DNA of 64,000 nt from Guadua angustifolia (taxonomy: Eukaryota; Streptophyta; Magnoliopsida; Poales; Poaceae), in assembly GCA_036346375.1 (NCBI GenBank), contig CM070517.1, positions 47,836,200 through 47,900,199 on the forward strand. The letters run 5' to 3'. The notes beneath the pieces were generated by a model. That model saw only the letters and a list, made by a program, of their open reading frames with translations, ran no database searches and was not told the origin of the DNA. Of the stretch, positions 21,149 to 33,102 are shown piece after piece. How positions within the stretch are numbered: position 1 is the first letter of the stretch; each line of letters opens with the position of its first letter. Both the position numbers and the translations under genes were made by a program.

Positions 21149-22387
21149 GAAATTTTTACTGTTATAGCTCTGTAAATTTCTTTTTTAAAATTAGCTTCCG
21201 TCATAATTTTTTTTACAAAAATAGCACTTGGACCTACGAAAACCGCGCCTCCCAGACGCGGCTCAACCTATACAACGGACTTGGGGCACTGTAACGCTCC
21301 TAGTTCGACATGTGGCACCCAAAAAAAAAAAAAAAAGAAAAGAAAAACACAAAAAAAGGAAAATGCCTGTAGCGAACTGGAAGTACTGCATGCTATAGCC
21401 CTCTGCATCCTACAATATTTTTTTTGCTGTGTGGAGGCTAATTATAAAAAATATATTTTAATTTTATTAGATTTTATAAATGCATTATAATAGAAAAAAT
21501 TGCATGACGCTTAGTTCTGAAAAAATAATTCCATGAGTAGTTCTGAAAAAAATCGTACGACGGCTTGTGACAATCGCAGGTTCTACCACAAATATTTTGA
21601 GGATCCAAAATACTTATAAAACCTAATAAAATTTTTTAGAACTAATTTATAAAACCTAATAATATTTTGAGGACCCAAAATATTTATGGATCCTTGTAGA
21701 ATTATTTTTTCAGAACTACTCGTAGAATTATTTTTTCATAACTAACTGTTGTGCAATTTTTTTCAATTATAATGTATTTTTATCAGAATTAGCCTCCTCA
21801 AATATATTATGTTATATTATACCCCTCCGTAGAATATTGGTTCTCAAAATATTTGCGGTGCGACGTGCGATTTTTTCATAACTAACCGCTGTGCAATTTT
21901 TTCTATTATAATACATTTAGAAAACCTAATAAAATTAAAATGTATTTTTTCCATAACTAGCCTCTTCAAATATATTGTGTTATATTATACCCCTCCGTAG
22001 AATATGAGTACTCAAAATATTTATAGCACGACGTGCGATTTTTTTAGAACTAATCGTCATACAATTTTTTCTATTATAATGCATTTATAAAATATAATAA
22101 AATTAAAATGCACTTTTCTATAATTAGCCTCCACACAGGGAAAAACAAAAATTACTGTAGCATACAGCGCTCGCAGTCCGTTGCATGTATTTTCTTTTTT
22201 TGTGTTTTTTTTTGTTTTTGTGATGCCATGTGTCGGACTGGGGGTGTTGTAGCGCCTCCAGTCTGTTGTATAGATTGAGCCGTGCTTGAGAGGCGCAGTT
22301 TCCGTGGGCTCGGGACTATTTTGCAAAAAAGTTGCGACGGGGACTAATTTAAAAAAAAAATTATAGAACTATAAAAGTAAAAATTTC
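21149..22387. repeat. Long inverted-repeat (foldback) element, 1.24 kb
   Basis: The left arm (about 21149-21510) and right arm (about 22050-22387) are inverted copies. GAAATTTTTACTGTTATAG at the left faces CTATAAAAGTAAAAATTTC at the right, and the arms stay alignable inward past the A-rich tract to TTTTCTATTATAATGCATTTA. The centre holds a direct repeat of about 168 bp (from about 21791 and 21959) containing CCCCTCCGTAGAATAT. No coding sequence. The long arms are MULE-like, but I could not define a 9-bp target duplication. Confidence 0.65.
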
Positions 22388-22713
22388 TGTATCGATTACT
22401 CGCGCTTCATAGTCGAAAATCGCGTGCTAACTCGAGTTGTGGGCACCGGGAATTCAACTTTCTAGGCCTTTGATGTTGTTGGAGTAACAACTATGAGCAG
22501 TTTCAAAGTGGATGATTAATAAACCATAACATGCATGGGGCGTGGGTGACACTTGACTCTCTGCTCAGGCATGTATAAATGTTAATTTGGTGTTTATTTC
22601 TCCTCTTTCTCTTGCTATATATGTTCTGTTCATATACAGGCTCAACCATTTGGGTATGCATAGTAAAATGGGAACTTGATTTGTACTAGCCTGTTGTCGC
22701 AAATAAATAATAA
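22388..22713. other. Intergenic DNA
   Basis: No gene or repeat with defined ends was seen here. Confidence 0.3.
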
Positions 22714-22971
22714 CTAGATATGTGCCCGTGCGTTGCAACGAAAACTTAATTTACGATAAAAAGTTTATTTACAAAGAGCACTAACAGTGGCAAAGGTGGG
22801 TAATTAAAAAGTAGTAGTAAAGGTAGGTAATTTTGATAAAGTGACACGGGCAAAGGTGGGTAATTTTGATGAAGTGACGCGGGCAAAGATGGGTAATTAA
22901 AGAGCAGTGATAAAGGTGGGTAATTTTGATGAAGTGACGTGGGAAGAAACTATCACTTTATATAGCAGAGA
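22714..22971 (-). mobile_element. Mini-Helitron, 258 bp, minus orientation
   Basis: Read on the minus strand it starts A|TCTCTGCTATATAAAG (22971) and ends CGTTGCAACGCACGGG, then CACATATCTAG|T (22714). This is a very good match to the grass Helitron ends, with the hairpin and the A/T target site. The interior has four direct repeats of a roughly 35-40 bp unit containing AAAGGTGGGTAATTTTGAT and AAGTGACGCGGGC. Confidence 0.8.
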
Positions 22972-24600
22972 TTGGCCAATGCAAAAGTATGATCTGCGTA
23001 GTCGATGACCCAATGCTGCAAAGCAAGTACATCATATGAAGTACAGGCCAATTTGTTCGATCTCTGTTAATTAGATGCCCTGCCTGGATCGCTTGATAAC
23101 TTGATGCGTTGCTCCCAGTGGAACTTGAGAAGACTGATAGCATGAGATACTTGGACCCCTATGCAACTGCCAATTTTTTTTCTGCACCAAATTGCAATTG
23201 GGCGGCCCGGCTCTTTTCAGTTCATAAACACCATTGAAAACTAGAACTACCACTTCATACTCCAAGCGACCGAGCCGCCTGGTGCCAAACTGCCAATGAG
23301 ACATGGAGTATTTCCCAACGGTGGCGGTGATTAGAAATGGCACTGTGCGACAATGGAAAAAGGAAATTGATGGCATCCTTAGTACGGGTTCTGGAACATA
23401 TAGAAAGAATGTAATAATAGGAGTTTCAACCGGGCTTACAGATCGATGCATGATATCTACAACATCATCTCACAGGACTATCAGACTCGCGCTTCGGCCA
23501 TGGCGCCTACACCATCGTCATCGAGCAGTTCGTGATGTTGCAGTTGGTGGTTTTTCTTGCTCCGAAAAGATTGTCTTTTGCCGCTTATGTTTACTTATGT
23601 TTTTCTCTTCCCGCTTTTCTCTGCCAATGCCAGGTGTGGTATTTTTTCACTACTAGTTCTTGAATACCTTTGTATCTCTCTGGTCTGTCGAGAAAACTAG
23701 AACTACCACCCTGTACTAGTGACATACAAAAGAGGAAGGGAAATAAATCCATCATCTTTTTGTGGCTCATGAACAACAATCTGTCAATCCATGTGCTCTC
23801 CGTATGCTAAATTAAGAGAGGTCAGGACTCGTGCATCAACCATTGCATGCCATATATATAGGCATTGCACGTCAGAGCAGTGTACTTGCATTGAGCTCAA
23901 GAAACAGAGGCAGAGATAGTGCATTCAAAAAAGAAAAAGAAAGTAATACACAGTCAGGGGGGAGGGGCAGAAAAAAGAGAATATACATCTGTCAAATATA
24001 GTGCTTTAGCTCTTTTATAGTATACTAAATTTAATATGGACCATTCATTATGTTTATCACCGGAGTGGGGCAAGCGCTCTGTTTTCTCTCTTCTTATTGC
24101 CTCTTCTCGCTTGTTCTGGTGCTCGCTTCATCGCAGCCATGCCCCTCTGGTGGTTCTAGGGAGTCGTTGGCTTCCTCCCCACCGCTGGCATGAGAGGTAT
24201 CAGGAATTCAGATGTGACAAGCGTAGCATGTGAAGGTGTAGCTATGTTCTTAGTCATACATATGTTCATGCATTTCTTGTTGTGAAACATCTGTGCCCTG
24301 CGGACCTGCTGATAATGAAGTGAGAACACGAAGGGTACTTTGAACAATCCGTCTCGTAGGTGAAGGGAAGCGAAAGCAGTTAACAGGGAATCAAGCAGTT
24401 AACGGCTAAGAAGGAGCAAGGTTTGTACAAAATTATAGTAGTATGAATGAAGCTAGTGATGAATTAATGGCTTATATTGTATATATCATCAATTAAACTC
24501 AAGAGCAATGCTTTAATGTTTTCCCTCTCAATATAAGGTGTACAAATCTTAAAGCAAACGAAAAGATAAGTAATCATCATATATCCTTTATTCATCCTTT
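22972..24600. other. Intergenic DNA
   Basis: No intact gene is visible. Segments near 23060 and 23770 resemble parts of 20.0-21.1 kb, suggesting an old duplication. A motif GGCATGAGAGGTATCAGG at about 24187 recurs near 28287 and 30477. Confidence 0.35.
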
Positions 24601-25350
24601 AATATTTATATAACTGTTAAAAAGAAAAGTATGGAAGCACATCTCTAAACTCAATCAAGCAAGCAAGCAGAGAAGCTCCAGAGAAACAGTATTCAGCTAG
24701 CCGTCCGTCCGTCCGCCCGGGTGCCGCCCTGCCGCGCGAGATCGGTTCCGTCGAATCGCCGGTGAGCACGCACTGATATCCTGAGACTATGGTGGAGGAG
24801 AGCACGGCGTTTCTCTTGCCAAGCTCGTGCCTTTCTCGATCGGCATATATCCATCAATTTCGATGGCGTAATGCAGCCGTTGCAGGCCCTGATCTCAATT
24901 TCGATGGGCCGCTGCGATTCCCTTGCCAACAAGGGGTGCATTCGTACATACATGCTCGTGCATGTTGATAGCTTCTTCTTCAACGTCTTCAAGGCTGCTT
25001 CGTCCGAGGGCTTCGCTTCACTGCCACAAATATGTATGTGCATGACGCATTGACGCTTGACGTCTTCTAGCACTCATTGTTGGAGCACGTCGCTTCTTCC
25101 GCTGCATGCGCTTTTCTTCTGCTCCGAGCGGAAGCCAACGTGACCTCGTTCGTTGTCTTCAACCCCGGTGTGCCGTTCCCCGTGAGGAAAGAATTGTTTT
25201 TTACCCTAACGATTTTTTCAGTGCCAATAGAGCGGCATTTTATTGTAATTCTGATTATTGGTGAGATTTATTTGACGTTTCATCGTCGATTTATCATTGA
25301 CGATTTATTTGACGTTTTATCATCAACTTTGAGAAAAAATTAATGAACTA
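24601..25350. other. Moderately GC-rich stretch, possible gene relic
   Basis: Composition rises here and open frames occur on both strands, but none gives a recognisable domain. A (CCGT)n-like run lies near 24705. It may be a decayed exon or a non-coding transcript; neither can be shown. Confidence 0.25.
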
Positions 25351-28300
25351 ACATGTATTGTAGTATTTTTAATAATGAACTTGATTCCTGAACTTCATAG
25401 TGTCATTCAAGATAGTGGTGAGACTGTGATCAGGCAGCAAGATAAGACGACGAGACTTTTACTTGGAAGGATCAACACATATACTCCATTTCTTTTGTTT
25501 CTCTGCTGACTGGTGCCCAGCCCAAAATGCAGGCTAGCTGCAGCCCCTGTTCAGATATTACAGTGCAAGTAAAGCTCAATGACCTTTACTCTTTGTAGAT
25601 TAATTTGGGATCGAGTTCCTAACAACTAGGCATTGTGACGTTTCACAACTCACCACAGAGTACTTGATTTCAATGGCACTTCTTTAACCTTAAAAAAGTG
25701 TCACTTCTTTTCCTCTTTCTGTGACACTTGCATTGCATGTACCCATCACGAGCTAAGCCATGTGCTCACATTGGAGGGAAATGCGAAAAAAAGATGAAAA
25801 AAGAACTTGGCTATCGCTGAGAGTATAAATTCAGTCGGCTCACGGGATCTCCAAGGTCCGTATATATAGATGAGACTTGAAATAGAGGATGATTGGTATG
25901 TGCGTTTTCAAGCGTAGGTTCACTTGCTAGAGCTTGCATTTGTTTTGTAGGCGTGAGAGGCATTGGGAAATCAGTCGTTCAGTCTCACGAGAGTCTTGTA
26001 CCTTTGACAATTCTTGCGCCTGCAACACCTTTCCATGTCGGTCTCGTATTTGGAGTTTCGACCACTTGCTGAGTAAAGCTTCCCTGTTATTTCACATCCT
26101 CCCCTGAGACTTGGAAATTAAGATGACAGCCGGCCAGATTACCATTGACTTTCATGCAACCTATGGGAACGTAAATGGATCATCCTTCCATTGGCTCATC
26201 CTGTACTTGCTCCATCTTACACCATCTATACGCAGGCCGGCTGTGCAAAGAATTGCAGGTTTTACATGCATGGATTTAATAGAAAAGGGCTTCAGATGTA
26301 GGGCTAGGAGTCATTGGAAATGTATATGTTAGATGTTGGTAAGACAGTGGTACTAGTAGCAAGCAAATGTTAATAGCAATGCTTAGCAATAATACATGAG
26401 TGGGATTTGTGCAGTCTTCCCCGGCCGCCACAGCGACGCGTACGTACTGCAGACTGCAGGGTACCAATGTAACTAGCTAGAGCCACATTTTCATTGATCA
26501 ATGGCAGAGGAAAAGATCAGACTGAAGTAGCCAGTTTGTAAAGCACGATAGCATTCGGAGCTCCGGGCTAAACTTTGTCTCGTCATAATTGTTCTAAAGG
26601 AAGGGCGTTGGATTCATTCAAAACCTGATGCGCATTTTTTATAGGTAAGTTGGGAATGCAAATGCCTCTGCAGATTCTGCAGAGTCCTCAATCTTGCAGT
26701 TGAGAGGCCAAATTGAACAATTGTGCGCGCAGACTAATCTTACAGTTGCTTGTTTGTCCCTGCATGCGATTGGTCACGCTACTTGAAGAATTTTTACATT
26801 AACTTGAGGACTCGCATGTTTCTTAATTTTCAGAGAGCTTCAAGAGAACTCATTCTGTGTTCTTAATTTCGATGATACTACAGTAGAACCATACGTACGT
26901 CCATTCCCATGTAGTCATCGACCATCTAACTAGCTACGTGCCCCAAGCCGCGCACGTGCAAAACAAGACGATGAGTAGGTTAGTTATTCACCATGCCTGC
27001 ATGAATTCGTGACATTAGTAGATCAAAATTAGTACTATATATCCTAATTTCAATGGATCAGTAATATTTGAATTGGTAGGAGTATAGATGAACCATGCAT
27101 GAAGACAAGGATTTCGTGTACCATGCTTATAATGGTCGAGATTTAACATGGGGAGGACACATGCATGGCCATTTAACTAAAAAAATTAATAATGTGGAAA
27201 AATAAAATAAAAACAACGTACGTACGTCTAAACATGAATTAAAGGGTTTCTCCAAAAAAAAGAAATGAATTAGAAGCACCACAGTAATCATCCACACATG
27301 TATAGATCGACGATGTTTCTTTCTACTTAATTACCTGCACTGCACGGGCTGGCTACCACTAATACTATAACACATTCTCCCGCTAATGCCGAAATAAACA
27401 CATAGCTCCAACCCATCTTGCATATGGATATTTCGTGGTTGGCATCGGGAATTCAAATATAGTATGTCAGAACAGGAACCAAGTTATACCAATCGTGCAA
27501 ATAGGCATTGTCGTCTTTCATGTTTACCTTGCAGCTTCATGTTGTCGCCGTTTTAGTGTTTTTAGTCTCCAGCCGATCGATATTTGTAAGTCGTGAATTC
27601 GTGATTTGGTGTCTCTCACACTCATGTTTCTTTAATTTGTACATAGCTCCGTAAAAGATCATGCGAAAGTCTATCTATATCGGCGTTACCAGCAGCCTTA
27701 TAGGAGTGGTATCTTAGACGGCATGCAGCCGATCGATGATGAGATTTTCCTCCCTAATTTGTCCTATATTTCTTTTTTTAAGAGATCGTGGCGTCGTGTT
27801 CCTTTAATTGCAGATGCTTGTTAGTACTAGCTACCAGCTGCCTACCGGTACGTACTAATGGGCGTTTCAATCCAACCATTAACGACTAATGAGTTGGTAA
27901 CAGTAATATATCACCGTGCAAAGCGAATCAAAAGTATTAATTGGATGGAGTACTACGACTGTACCAGCTAGCTTTTAATGCAAATCAAGACAGTGGATGA
28001 TGCTTGCATCTGCCGGTAGTAGACACTAGTACTAGAGAGAGCAATGGCTCTGAAAATCTACTTAATTATACCCTACACAGTGCACAGGTCGATGCGAATT
28101 AATTAGAAACTAGCTCCGTCGTCTTGGTTGCTGCAAGCAGCCTGCAAGGGATTCCACCGGCTATATATTGCTGATTAGCATCCATGAGCTGGGTCCTCCT
28201 ATGCACAAGACTAGATCGATCTTGCCCATGGATTTCATGGCGATCGATGTTATATTAATGTACAACAACTCCATCTCGATTTAGGCATGGGAGGTATCGA

Positions 28301-28364
28301 GAATTCAGACGTGCCAATCTCCAGTCATGATGGTGTGTTCGGTCGCCTGCACCAAAGCCTCAAC
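25351..28364. other. Gene-free intergenic DNA
   Basis: About 3 kb without any frame, domain or defined repeat that I can support. Confidence 0.4.
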
Positions 28365-28531
28365 CAGGGGCGAAGCTAGAGCAAACCGAAAGGGGGTGCA
28401 CATGACTTGTGAGTGCATAGACTTGTGCTATGGGGGGTGCAAACATGGTGAAAATTTGATCCTCGTAACTGGATTTGCATTTTTCTATAGGTGCATCAGC
28501 ACCCCCTAACTACCAAGTAGCTTCGCCCCTG
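28365..28531. mobile_element. hAT-type MITE, 167 bp
   Basis: Termini CAGGGGCGAAGCTAG and TAGCTTCGCCCCTG are inverted repeats. Flanking 8-bp repeats GCCTCAAC (28357-28364) and GCCTCAGC (28532-28539) differ at one base. Confidence 0.85.
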
Positions 28532-29358
28532 GCCTCAGCTCTTCACTGAGTAGATGCAAGGAGATCATGTTCAGCTTCATGGGAGGCTTTAGGGGTGTAG
28601 CCTACCAGATACAGAAGATGCTTTTGGTCTCGGGCGGCCTAACTCCACTCGAGCGCTCCACAATTCCATTTCTCGCGGCGAAGGCCGAGCTTGTGCTCAT
28701 ATGTACATATGAAATGGAACAAGGATCCGGTGCAGATAGAATGAGACTGCAAATTAAGCAGTCCCCATTCAATAAAGCCGTTTGATCCAGCGAATCACGG
28801 TTCAGATTGTCCAAAACCGTCGCTACAGCAACTTATTGCATAGATGCTACATAAAAAAGTCGCTACAATGTTTTTGCTATAGTACCCCACAAAAAAATCT
28901 TGCACGCCGTTTTTCCATCGGATGGTTCAACAGGAACTGTTTAACTTACAGTCCTCAACTGCAGGTACCTGATCCTTCTCCGGATCGATCGGGCAGTCAG
29001 CCGCTCGATCCATGCATCCAATCAACAACCCAACAACTAAAACTATTCCACAATCTACATACATAAGAGCTACGGAGCATGCATGGCGATCGTTACAAAA
29101 ATAAAATTAGACCCTTTGCAACACGTGTATTCAAACAGGGAGAACTGCAACGAATACATGCATCTCATTCAAAGAAAGTTTCTTGGGCCTAGCTAGGAAA
29201 TTAATTATAGAGCTGATAGAAAGAGATACAAAAGTTACTCTTTGTACCCTCTCGATGAACAAATGTTGTGGAACGATCGACAAATCTCAATGTATTCTTC
29301 TTTCTATCTTTTGCAAACAGTTTGAAGCAATTAATTTAAGAGAGCAACTACCACACGC
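28532..29358. other. Intergenic DNA
   Basis: No gene or repeat that I can support. Confidence 0.3.
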
Positions 29359-29737
29359 TATACCGTTGGGAATCAATTCCAACGGTATAGCATGGTTCAT
29401 TAGGTTCACGGGTAAGTTTCGCTACTAGGTTTCACGGGTAAGTTTCATGATGTTTCACGGATAGGTTTCATGGGTTTCATGAGGTTTCAAGTTTCATAAG
29501 ATTCGTATTTCATTAAAACAAAGTCTCATAGCTAAGTTTCAACCAAAGGTTTCATCAGACAGCACATGCTAAATTTTTTTTAATGAAACACGAACCTTAT
29601 GAAACTTGAAACCTCACGAAACCCATGAAACTTATCCGTGAGACATCATGAAACTTATCCGTGAAACCTGGTAATGAAACTCACCCGCGAACCTAATGAA
29701 CCATGGTATACCGTTGGAATTGATTCCCAACGGTATA
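29359..29737. mobile_element. Near-perfect hairpin MITE
   Basis: Both ends carry TATACCGTTGGGAATCAATT, which is itself followed by its own partial complement. The arms remain complementary through CATGGTTCATTAGGTTC and many GTTTCATG-type repeats to a loop near 29545. The whole 379 bp could fold as one hairpin. No coding sequence. The superfamily is undetermined, as I could not settle the target duplication. Confidence 0.7.
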
Positions 29738-29862
29738 CCGTTTTCTAGCATTTCTGTTAATTTAAACCGTGGCGCGCCTTTTTCTTCTTCTCATCATTTT
29801 CTCTTGTCTATCTTCTTTCAAGCCTTGGGAACATATTCAACAATAATTGGGCCTTTAATTTA

Positions 29863-30071
29863 GGCCCTGTTTAGTAGAGTTTCAAATCCGAGCTCCACCT
29901 CAGATCTGAAACTTATAGGTTAAAATAAAGTGAATTAAGTTTATATTTTTAGTCTAAATTGTAAATAAGATGACTCACCTAAACACTCTTAATATACCCA
30001 CAACTTCAACTCTATAGAAATATCCAGCTCCACCAAATTCATAAATCTAATAGAGCTAGAGCCGTACCAAT
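29863..30071. mobile_element. Tourist-like MITE, copy 1
   Basis: It begins after TTA with GGCCCTGTTTAGTAGAG and contains the family core AAAATAAAGTGAATTAAG. It ends near AGAGCTAGAGCCGTACC without a clean right terminus. It is related to the copies at 56862 and 61241. Confidence 0.6.
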
Positions 30072-30549
30072 TACAGTCTTATTGAGGCATTTGTTGTCAC
30101 CCACCACCAAGATACGGCCCTGCCCTGCTATAGAGGTAGCTTGATTGCACCGTACGTCCATTGCATATAGTACATGAGTTCTTAATATTTGCGTAGTGTG
30201 CTTGGAGAGAGAGAGAGGGGCATCCATGTGATAGCTGGAAGGCACCGCGCATCGGCCATATGTACACCCGCCGTGTCTACACGTGTGTATATACTTGATA
30301 TGTGTTAACTTACACGGTTACACCTGCACATTATGAGGCGCTGGCCGCCATGGCCAAAACTAGCTCCATCTTGTAAGGAATTGATCTTCTGGCTTAGTTA
30401 TTACTCCAACTTGCAAAGATTATTACATCAATCTTTGCATGGATTCAGCGCAAAACAGCAATGCTTAATTAATTTAGGCATAGGAGGTATCAAGAATTCA
30501 GATTTACCATAATGGTACGTAAGCTCTCGACCACACGGCTATATATATA
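30072..30549. other. Intergenic DNA
   Basis: No gene. A GAGAGAGAGAG run lies near 30207 and a TA repeat near 30541. Confidence 0.3.
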
Positions 30550-33043
30550 TATAGAAAAAATAGTATTTACTCTCGGGTGTAGTTACTCCCACTTCATCTA
30601 CCATCCATTGTTTGGTGAGATCGGTGCGTCCAAATGAAGCTACCGGTGCTGAAAATATTGGATGTGTGTGACACCCGATCCATTAAAGCGAGAGTAGATG
30701 TCAATCTGAACAGCGCAGGAATTTGTTTCTCCCGTTTGAATCAAAGTCCAACCCAACCGAACCGATTTTTGCGTTGAATCTCCCCTAGTAATCGCGATGG
30801 AATCCAGGCCAACTAAATCGCTTTTTCTGGTGAACCTCCGATGGATATGTGATGTGGAATCCAGGCCATCTCTTTCGGTATTTCCATTGATGATCTGGGA
30901 TGCAGTCCAATTTTGTTTCTCCCGTCTGAATCAAAGTCCAATCCAGCTGAAGCGCATTTTGAGTTGAAGCCCCACTAGTCATCGCGATCTGGAATCCCGC
31001 TTTTGCTTCATCGCGATCTTGAATCCCACTCGGTGAAGCTCTCATAGCTTTCGCGATCTAAATCGCTGTCATCTCTTTCGTCTTGGCCGACGCCTTTTTG
31101 CCTTATTCTCGCTACAAGCACAAGGTATGTTCATGTTTATTCTAAAGTTCATCTGAAATTATTTTTTTTCTGTATTTTAGGTTCACATATTATCCTGATC
31201 TTATGTGTTGCGTCCTTCGAAAATCTTGCTGATTGATCTATTCTATGACTTGGAATTTCTGATTTGTAGTTATATGTATTCTCATCATTTAACTGTCTTT
31301 ACATGCTACCATCGTAGGCCGTGGCAAAATCAAGTGATCAGATGAAATCATCTAGTGGCAGTTGCTCCAAATCTGCTATTACCAGGGCCCTTTCTTTTGT
31401 GTGCTCCAAAAACACAGAACAGAAGACGTGTCAGTGGTTCCCAATCAAGGAATAGAAGTGCTTCGAAGGTTAAGAAGGCTTGGCCTGACGTTGGCAGCAA
31501 AACTCTTTGCATTGTCTTTACAATGCCTCCCTTCTTGAACCTTCGGCTTAGATCGCCTGATGCCAATACCACGGAATCGAGCGTATAGATTGTAGAATGA
31601 ATAAGCATCTGTCTCTTGGTTGAATAGCTAGCCTAGTTTGGGCACCATGATTGCAGGGTCAGAATAAGACTTAGGAACTTCTATGTTCAGATCCTCAGTA
31701 TCTGAGACTACCCTGCCAATTCATCGATCAGGTCAATACTACCTCCAGATCAAAACTCCATGCAGAGTTGTACGGTGACCAAAACAATACTACCTCTCCA
31801 GTGGTATGGCATATGCGGCAGTATCTTGCTCCTTCGCCCTTCATCGCTCAGCTGACAGAGATTTATCCATTTGTTTTGGTGGCTCCATACTACTACTTCT
31901 TGGCTTTCTATGACATCGAAAGAAATTCAGTACATATACATTGAGGAACACACGGATGGAGCAGGTTTTGCCACCATTACTAACTAAACGGGATTAATAC
32001 GGGTATGAAGCGCCGAAAGGTTTGTAATCGCTAAAGGTTAACAAAATCCGACTTGCACAGACTTACTTGACAAAATTATGTATTAGTTCCTGTTTCGATG
32101 AAAGAGCATGTGCCATGAACCTGGAAAGCCGGGAATTAGTCTCGCGCACCATCCACAAATGTTCATGGCATATACACTCCATACTCCAATCATGTATACT
32201 CCATAGTCCATACTCATGATGTTTCCAGTGATACAGGTACAATCATCATACACCCATATAAAAAAGGACTATGCACTTTCACATATAAAAAAAAGTATGT
32301 ATACGTAAAGAAAACACATACGTACATATATATTAGTAAAGTAGTATCATCTTAAAAAAGGTAGTATCTACATGTACAAAAAAGGAGTATCTACAAGTAC
32401 AAAAAAAGGTAGTATCTACACGTACGAAAAAAAGGAGTATGTATACGTTAAGAAAACACATACATATTAATAAAGTAGTATCATCTTAAAAAAGGTAGTA
32501 TTTACATGTACGAAACGAGAGTATGTACACATACGAAAAAGGAGTATGTATACATGTGAAAGAGCAGTATGTACACTGCATTCTTCTTTTGATCTGTACA
32601 CTCCATTTTGATACCAGCTTGTGGTTGTCGCTCAATCAAATACAGGAAGCAGTTTGATATACATACTCCAGGCCAGTCCATCTCTGAACATGGCAATCCT
32701 AAACATGTTCTAAAAGAAAGTATGTACATGGTCTAAGAAAAGGAGTATGTGCACACTACTATACGCTAGTGTGCACATACATGCATGCTTTCCGGTCTGC
32801 ACATTCTCCACGAACTTTCATTAAGAAAAATCAATACACATCACTTCATTCGGAGTTTGTTTGGATAGACGTGGCTCCTCTCCGACAATCAAGCAAGTAG
32901 TTGAGATAATAATCATTAAAGGGATACAGTAATGGAGTCATGCGTTATTTGGACCCAAAACCCGATCAGAGTGGAAGTATTTTGAGGCAGATGGATGGCA
33001 GATATTATGGGAGTAATTACTCTTGGGAGTAGAAAAGAGGCTT

Positions 33044-33047
<4 letters not shown>
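30550..33047. mobile_element. 2.5-kb element with about 45-bp inverted ends (unclassified)
   Basis: The left end reads TTTACTCTCGGGTGTAGTT, then ACTCCC and CCATCCAT. The right end read in reverse gives TTCTACTCCCAAGAGTAATT, then ACTCCC and CCATCCAT. Both abut TA repeats, so the target duplication cannot be read. The interior has exon-like patches near 31080-31130 and 31320-31590 but no identifiable transposase. From 32270 to 32580 it holds a repeat array. Confidence 0.45.
32270..32580. repeat. Short-unit repeat array (GTATxTAC-rich)
   Basis: Units of about 25-28 bp combine AAAAAAGGAGTAT or AAAAAAGGTAGTAT with a CTACATGTAC-like half. A longer block, TAAAGTAGTATCATCTTAAA, occurs near 32336 and again near 32471, showing a second, longer period of about 135 bp. 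Confidence 0.6.

Positions 33048-33100
<53 letters not shown>
33048..33100. repeat. (TA)n microsatellite
   Basis: About 26 uninterrupted TA units directly beside the right end of the unclassified element. Confidence 0.9.

Positions 33101-33102
<2 letters not shown>

Noticed and set aside
22738..22960. Repeated GGTGGGTAATTTTGAT units considered as a CRISPR-like array
   Set aside because: Plant nuclear DNA; the units are diverged tandem repeats inside a mini-Helitron without regular spacers.
24693..25073. 126-codon minus-strand frame
   Set aside because: No domain, no signal peptide, codon use looks random; kept only as a possible relic.
31355..31608. Overlapping 77-86 codon frames on both strands inside the unclassified element
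   Set aside because: No domain, no matching neighbouring exons; could be an exon relic but cannot be supported as a gene.
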